Assembly: GCF_914767665.1 (NCBI RefSeq)
Contig: NC_059503.1
Location: 39,370,001 to 39,434,000, forward strand
Origin: Harmonia axyridis
Taxonomy: Eukaryota; Arthropoda; Insecta; Coleoptera; Coccinellidae
Direction: 5' to 3'
Length of the DNA stretch: 64,000 bases
Shown: one piece after another, positions 52,801-61,800 of the stretch
Layout of the letters: each line of letters opens with the position of its first letter
How positions within the stretch are numbered: position 1 is the first letter of the stretch
Translations under genes and position numbers: made by a program
Notes under the pieces: model-generated
Seen by the model: the letters and a program-made list of their open reading frames with translations, nothing else
The model's database searches: none
What the model was told of the DNA's origin: nothing

Positions 52801-55800
52801 AAAAATCGAATGAAGAAAATCCATCTTCCTGCTGATATTTGATTCTCGAATTTCATAGGCGCAATTAAGAACCCAAATTTTGAAATATTCACTTCCCTTC
52901 AAAATGCAAAATATGCAGTGCAAACAGCTGAGATTGCTGTAGAGTTATAAATTATGAATAGGTACCCGAATCAGAGTTTGTATTATGTTACAGATCAATA
53001 AATAGATTGTTCGCTTATGTTAAAACCTTATATGAGTCTATGTGTCTATCCTTAATACTGAATCATGGTTAGTTTTGAGAGTATACTGTTCATTTGAGAG
53101 AGATAATAATTAATTGCTTTTTGGATGGAATTTGCAACATTTTAAAATTCTATTCATCATGTATAACTGTGTGTATAACTTGAGAAAGTTGAAACTTGAA
53201 ACATATTTAAATATATCAAAGGTTGAAAATATAAATCGAAAGAAAAAAGAAGTAGGATAATATAACATAAGTGTCCATTTATCAAGAAAGTTTTTCATAA
53301 AGTATGTGCATTCAGTATATCTAAAACACGGCATTACATTAACACAAATTAATAAAAATCTTTTAAACTTCAAATACGACTTTTTTCAGCAAGTATAATC
53401 GTCTTGACAGTACCCATAGGAGCACCTATAGGTGGAATACTAATGGACATGATTGGAAGACTAAATACCGTTAAACTAGCAGCAATACCAGGAATAATCG
53501 GATGGACTTTGATTGCCACTGCTCACAACTTGCCTATGATGTTGCTGGGAAGAGTTTTCAACGGTTTTGCTTCAGGTAAAATTGAACAGTATGATTTCAT
53601 CTAATACCCGGTTGCATTTTTCCGTCAGGATGATATTTTTTTTTTGAAATATTGGCCACTTCTTTCCTCAAGACCTTTTTTTGGTGCACCACTGGTAGTT
53701 TTGGTACTTATTTACCCAATCTGTAGCGTAGATTCGATCACACAAAGTAAGACTGCCTGTATCTTGAAAACAAGACTTTTGCTGGTTATAGAACTTTTTT
53801 TTCTTGAAATTATCTGAGGAATCTCCCATTTTCCTTTGTACTTCCAATTTAGGGACACCCTGTAGATATGGAAATTTTTTTATATGTAATTTAAAATCAC
53901 AAATTGATTCGTACTTCTTCATAAAATTTCTTGATGCAGTTAATTTTTGTCGTTTTCTGTTCGGAGTAGACTAATAGTTGAGTTGCGGAAACGTAATAAT
54001 GCTCCCCGGTTTTGGAATGGAACACTTGAATTCCTTGTTACAACTATATTGAATATATTCGTTGGGAGAAATAAGAAGGCAGCTGGTCTGAAGTTTTTAT
54101 CATCATAAAATCTCACATGGGTGCCAATTTCGAAACTAGAACTCTCAAATACCGAAATTGATATTTCTATTTCAGAAGAAATTTTGATGACCGCAGCATG
54201 TGGTTTTTCTGTCTATAATAATCTTTCATAGATATACTTTGAATTCTAAACGAAACGATACTATTCCAGGAAAAATATAATCTGTAGCTGATAATCGTAT
54301 GTTCCGTGTACAAGCTGATTCATTAACGATATGACTACTGTAGATACTACTGGTCGAATGATCATGAGAAAACAAAGGAACTTTGTCGATAAGTTAATAG
54401 TATTGCAAGTTTAAGAAAAATGTTTAAACACAATAATTAAAATGTTCCTCTCTTTCGCTCTATCAACGGAATACAGTATGATGAAGTTCAATGAAAACAA
54501 TCAATTCATTCAGTTACTCTTGAAGTTGATAGGTAAATGACCTTCCTGGGATTTCGTGAACATAAACAAAATACATTTTCTGAATTTTCTTATCGAAGCC
54601 TATTAGCGTTAGCTCACTTTAGATCATTCATGACCTTTTGAAGGATAGAATCTGGTTAGTGTCCAACTTTGCACTAGAACAAAGCATATTTAATCATTGA
54701 GATCAAGTGGATTGATATCTGGGGTTCTGTGAGGCCATTGCTCTGAACAAATCCCAGGAATTGACTCTTCATCTCTTCATAATGATGAAGAGTCGATAGG
54801 TCGTTATAGTAATAACGGCCTATCATCGCTTCTGTTTTTTATTCCACAGTGGCGTCCACTACATGGTCATTCACGGCTTCTCTACTCCCCATTAAGCCAT
54901 TATAAGGCCATAAGGGAAGTAAACAGGGTACACGCTTCGCTCCATAGGGGATCTGATGATAACAAAGGATTATTAATGTTAATTAATTTATTATTATCTT
55001 TCTCATCTTGTTTCCTTTTTTTTGTTATTAACAAATTTTCTTCGTGAAAACGGTACAACTGAAAAAAAAATTTCGAGATTACTTTTGCGATACAAAATGA
55101 CAGTAGTATAATATTTCTTCTCGAGGTACAATGGATAATTCATTTACACACGCTACTGGTTACAATTCAATCCTGTTTCTAGTTCAAGAAATGAGCAGCA
55201 AAATAATTAAGTACCTAATTTCAACACCCCAAATTTTATGTATTAAAAGTATTAATTAAGTATGGATTAAGGATCAATTCATTGAATTCCGTCCAAAAAA
55301 ATCTTAATATCTCAAAAAAAAATTCTTTTGAGTCACAAACAAAATAGATTTCATAATTTCTGCATGTTTTATGGAGATTTCAAAAATGTTTGCAGCCCAT
55401 GTCTAAGATCTGAAATTATAATTTTTTGGCCATTATTTGATTCAAAGGTCTCATTTCGTGTTTACTAGAAATATTTCAAATGAAAAACATATATTTGAAG
55501 AAAAGCAGAACAAACCATCAGCTCTTATTGTTTACGATACACAAAAATGGATCTTCATTATGTTATAATGGTGCAGATTACCTAATTGTTCCAAGTTTCT
55601 CCTATTCGCATTGACTCACTCCACACATCATTTGAAAAAACATCCTGTATATCCGATATTATCAACTCCTTAATAAGACATATTTTCTCCAATCGTCAAC
55701 ATATAGCGGGCGGTATCTCTATCTTCCGGTTATTCCATTGTTAATGACTTAAACTGTACAGTTCCGCATTTGAGTCTATTCTGAAACAGAAAGCTACAAG

Positions 55801-58800
55801 AAGTTTACTGATAGAAATATGATCCCTTTATCAATAACATGAAAGTGGTGTAGAATGAAGTTAGAAGTCGGTAACTAAAAGTGTCACTAATCTGCATGTC
55901 TTAATTTATTCAGGTGTTTGATTTCCTACACACATTTTTTTTCAGTTTGTTATAGGTACATAGGTAGTTACTACTTCTGAGGGAAAAGTATCAAAATTGA
56001 AAGGACTTGCCTTTTATATCTTGAATTTTTCTTGACAATTCGGGGTAAAAATACCTTCTAAATTCACCCATCAACAAACTAGAAATCGAAACAGAATTTG
56101 AGGACTTTATAGTCATTTGATGGATAATGATATTATATTATTCAAAGCAATACCATAATTTCAGTAGTTGAGCGACAGTATATTAAAAATTGATAAACAG
56201 GAATTTTCGGTTAACTTCTTGGCGCACAGGTTTCAACTCGTCCAAAATTCAGTATTATTCAGATAAATGTGTCAAACTTCTAGGTCGTATGAAACATGAA
56301 AATTCTATGCCAATCGGTTTGGCACTATATTTCCTCGTTCTTATTTACATCTACACTCAAATAGTTTTCACAATTGGATGACGCATTAGGATTATAAGCC
56401 GTCTTGTTATCCTATACGTTACAATTTTTGTTTTAATAGTGATGGAATCATGTTCCTATTGTCTTGGAGAGGGATACTTAAATTGTATCGATGTCCATGT
56501 TAATATAATATAAGGAATAACAAGACAATAATTCTACTCATTTAGTTTAATTACATACTTGAAATTCTTGCATAAAATTTTTTCAATTATAAACTAATGA
56601 ATATACTTACACATAAGATTTGTATCCATATTCCATCATAAATTCGTAATCGTCTCTTAATATATTTATCAGCTTTTATGAAGGGTTGTTTGCTAACATG
56701 CAGGCTAAGATATACTTGCAAAATTGTAAGGTATTTCACTATAATGATTTGTATTTTGAATATACCTTTTGCAGCTTTAGGTACAGGACCGGCCATAGTC
56801 TACCTCACGGAAATTGCAAGAGCTGATATGAGAGGCTCTTTGATATCTTTGGCGCCTGCTTATACCTCATTTGGTAAGTTGACAATCAACTCTCTCAATT
56901 TGAAATTCCTTGATTTGTTTTATTTATTCCGAAAATATCAAGATTAGAAAATTCTATGCAATAGCATAGCATAGCACGGTTGAATACAACCGTGGTCCTT
57001 CAGACTATTCGGATAACAACTTGCCCACAACTGCTCAAAACATTTTTAGAGGTACCTGTCTCAATCGAAGATTGTATTTCAATGATGGATTGGTCTCAAC
57101 TGATTGTGAGACACTTTTCTTTATTTCACTCTTAGGTGGCTTATTCAACTCAAGTTAGTTCACTCTAGTGGTGCCGAGGACAAGGATGCCAAGCAAGCTC
57201 GTTCTTTTTTATTTATTTTTATTTTGATTACTTTTAGCTTTCTAGATCATGATTTTCTTCTTGTTTATCATCGGTTAATAACTGTTGTAGAAAGAACTTC
57301 TATTCATGGCATCGATCCGTGTTTCCCTGACACCATTTTAATGAGAACACTATTCATGTTAGTCGATCCGTGTCTAAATGCTGATTTACTTGGTATCAAC
57401 ATTACTTTGTAAATTCAGAAAGTATTCATTGAAAACTATCTTGACAATAAATAATATTCCTAATGCTATAGCTTCATCGGAGTAATTCATCGTCAACATT
57501 TCTAAAAACGCTTCCAGCAGTTTTGGCAAATAATTATAGTTAAAATGCTTGAAAAGCCTGGAATCTTCTAATCGTTATATCTTATTCGATCATGAAAGCT
57601 ATTATCATATATAAACACTTACCAAATTTTTCAGGCATGGTTTTAGTGTATGCGAAAGGTTGGGTCATGAACTGGAGGACAGTTGCCTGGCTGTCGAACA
57701 TATACACCATTGTGCCATGCATATTAATCATGTTTATACCTGAAAGTCCAGCCTGGCTTGTTTCCAAGGGTAGGACGGAAGCCGCCTTAGAGTCGCTCAA
57801 CTGGATCAATAAATATCAGCCTCAGCCTGAAAACAGGGTAATTTTTTTCATTCCTCTCAGAAGAGAATTTTTCATGTTGACATATGAGAAATCGAATTGA
57901 AAAGTTTCAGATTAATGTTCGTGTTCGTGAGGAGCCAACCGAGCTTTTCGAGTTGGTTTCTTGAAATGTTTGCAATATAAAATGAAATTACCAAATCTGC
58001 TGCAGACGATTTTGCTCACACATATATAAATATACAGAATGAACTAATGCTCCTTTAAATATTTTAAATCTTACAAATTATAAAGGAGAAGGTAAAATGG
58101 TCTGCATCAAAAAAATCCGTAAATCTCCTAATCTAATGTTAAGTGCACTTTAAAGATATCGCAAAATGAAAATTTCCAAGGGGCTTCACTCGAAGAAATT
58201 GTTTACAATTGTAGACATTCACTTCCCTAAAAAAATTAAATTACTTATTATTTGAGTATCTGGTGATATACTGTTATTTTGCAGTTTGTTGAAGACATGT
58301 ACATTTTCATTTTAATTGTTATGTTCCTCACGAACCACGATATGTCAATCGCTCATCTTAACAGTTCATTTTAAGTCACTTGTATCATCTTGATATGGCT
58401 TTTGATTGAATAGCCACATGCATGATACATATGTTGGTTGACCTTTTGTAATTGACTTGATCATTTTCAGTTTCGTATTTTGATTTTTTTTCTCCCTATA
58501 GATGAGTAAAGTCTGCTCATTGTTGGGATTGTTTGTCCATTGCGTTTTTCATATGGTTTTTCCATGTAAATCTATTTTCTAGTGCGACACCTATAAACTT
58601 GAATTCTCCATTTAATCTTTTTTCCATTTATCCTTAGATTTGAGTTGATTTCTAGACTCTTTCTCTGTAGGAGAATAGCCTGGCTCTTGTCGTTTTCATG
58701 AATATTCTATTTAATGAACCAATCGTCTGTAACTTCTAGAGCTTTATGTAGTCTTCTGTATATGACGTCTGTTCGTCAATGTCTAATATTCCCGTATCAT

Positions 58801-61800
58801 CTGCATATATCATTAGAACTCTTCATTACAAATTCATGTATGTATTACAGAAATGTGTATAAAATGTGCAATGAGTGGGCACATCGCGGAGCTATCAACC
58901 TGCATATACCTAGGGCTAACTGATTTCTTGGGTTTTTTGGAGTTGTAGACTAGAGGTCTAACTGAATTTTGGGACACTCCTGCTTCTACTTTTCTGTTTG
59001 TAGATACTGTGTCATCTATTTTGAATTCCTTGATCTCTATTGGAGTTGGGTTTGGGATGGTATCGCAATCTGGTAGTTTCAACTTTGGTTACGACTTCCC
59101 GAGCCAATTTCGAAGACGCATCCTCTCTCTGAGAATTACTGTGTTTCATGCCGAGATCATTGATGGAATCATCAGTTTGGCAGTAATTGATCTCTGCCAA
59201 ATACACTTTCCATGTCCATAGTTAAATATGGTGACTTTAATGTATTGCTGTGGGTTTATATACCCGGTGGTGATGTGCAGCCCACGACGATATCTCTGTG
59301 GCTAGTACAGAGTCTCGACACAACATTAATCATTAATTTTATTTTATTTATTTCTCCATGTATTCATTTAATCATCTTTTCTTTAGGTTATTTTGTCATC
59401 CATAGCTTCAGCATTGAATATGGAATCCCATTCGCACTTTGTATTGGTGGAACTATAGTTTTTTCGCGCCGTACGCACTTTTGTACTTCCATGCTCAAAG
59501 GTCTTTGGTGTGTCCCTTCTATCCATCTGCCTGTTCTCCAAGTAAATTTTTTAGCACTTGCTGTTTTTATTCAATTTTTTCTTGTCTTTTTTTGTATTTT
59601 CTTAAGTTTTCCATTTCTATTTATCAGCACTATTTTTGCTTTTGGAGCTTCACCAAATGAATGCTACGAGGTTGGCCTTTTGATGCTGTCCTTCTAGGCT
59701 TCTCTTATTATCTGTTAGAGCTTTTGTTGGAATTTCAGGTTCTATTACGATGACATTCTGCTTTTTGGCATACATCTGGAGTTCCTTTCCATTTCTGTTG
59801 GGTTGTTTCTCTCTCTTGTTTTTTGATTCATATTACCAATATAACTATATAACTGGTGTTTGGGAAGATTTCTATCAGCGACTTTTTCACATCTTTTCCA
59901 TACAGATCATTTTGAAATGTTTATCATCTTCCTCTTAGGCGAAGAATTTTCGTTCCTTAGCTCTCTTCTCTGCTGCAGGTCAGGGAGGATGGCTTCTTTA
60001 ATAGGGCTCAACACTGGATGTAACAGTTATTAATATGTCCGTAACCTTTTATGTTATTACAGTAAAAAATCACAATGAGAATGTTCCGAGAATAACAAGT
60101 TATAATTGTAAACATCAAAACTGTTACCCATGAAGCAGTTTTGTGATATCCATTGCGGTATGGTGGATTTATAAAAAATGGCTCACCCGATTTTTGTTAC
60201 AGCTTACAAAACAAATTTTTATGATTCTATTCAGAACGTTTTGTTGTTCAATGGAGATAAATAATAATGATTCATCCAAATTTTTATGAAAGCAGTATTT
60301 TATATGAATGCTGATGAATTGATCTATCGGGTTTGTAGATCAATCTGTTCTATTAGCTTATAATCTATTGATTTATTAATATACCGACTAGATATTTCTA
60401 TCTGAGAAAGTAGAAGATATATCGTATGGGTAGTTCTAACAGTAGATAAAACATCGATAATACCTGCACGAGATCATCGTTGAGGAGCAAGTTATAAAGG
60501 AATATGTTCTCACCATATATTATGATATATAAAATAGTTATCGAATCCCTTATTACATTAATAAGACTAAATTCACTAAATCGATCGAAATTGTTAACGG
60601 TTGCAGACGCTATTTGGTTTTCACTTTCGAAGAAAGCGAGATGAGAAAATTTGATATTCCATTCTACGATTTTTTAGACGCTCTTCTACTTAGTAATAGA
60701 GGATACTCTTAATCATAAAGTGAATTATCCAAATGAACCTCTATATCTATTCATTTCATATTCAATTCCCTAAGTTTATCGATAAAAAATTATTTTACAG
60801 GCAGAATCCCTGGCAGAACTCCAGCTAGCCGCTCTCCAGAAAGAACATCAGAAGAAAATGGAATCTGAAGCTCTGAATGGCACAGGAATAGTTAATAGGA
60901 TAAAAGATTTTATGAAGCCCACTGGATACAAACCCCTCATCATCCTTGTCGGTCTATTCTTCTTCCAGCAGTTTGCCGGAATATACATTACCCTTTTTTA
61001 CTCAGTTGAATTGTTCAAAGTAAGGATTTTGTTGAGACTTTTGGTGGAGGAAGGTTAAGGGTTACGGTTGATTAGATTTTAGAATTAACTCCTTAAGTTT
61101 TTTCTACCTTGAATCGTGTTTAATGTTATTGAACTATAATGTCAGTAAACTATCAGGAATTGGTCAGTGAAGTACTAAACATATACTTATTCAATCAAAT
61201 TTATGGTATCACGTTCGAACTAGCAATGAATAATCCTTTCATCGCAACGTTTTTTTTTTGGAATTTACTTCAGTATTCACGCGCTATGGATTAACTCCGA
61301 TATTGTTTGCTATCGTTTGAAGATCTCGAAGCATTAATATCAATTTAGGCAACATATAAGAGTTTAGTCGGAGACATATCGGGAAAATACTGTATTTGTT
61401 CACTTTTCGGTTTTTTTTATATATAAAAAAAAACCGTTATTATGGTCAACTTTATGGTCCTTTCGTGAGAATCATTGATATATCAATGATTGATGACCAT
61501 AATAACCTTGTGAGATGGTATGTTATGAAAATTTTCACGATTTGGGACATTTTCAGGCAGAGGTGGTAATATGCTTTTATGATCATCAAGAATACTCCAC
61601 CAATTGTTGTGGCACTATGCTTTCTCGTCCCCTGCTCCTTGAAATGCAGTTCCCTACTGAACGTTATTTCGGTATTGTAATATTCCAAGTTGTTTTAACT
61701 TACACATGCACAACGCACAATAAAGCTTAAATTCTTGTGGAACCTTCAATATTTCAATCCAAAATTCATACCAAATTTCATTAAACTCGGACTACTAGAT

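Noticed and set aside
59212..59697. 161-codon hydrophobic plus-strand frame
   Set aside because: Hydrophobicity comes from T-rich sequence. There is no conserved motif, no splice logic with the transporter exons, and it adjoins LINE debris on the other strand.
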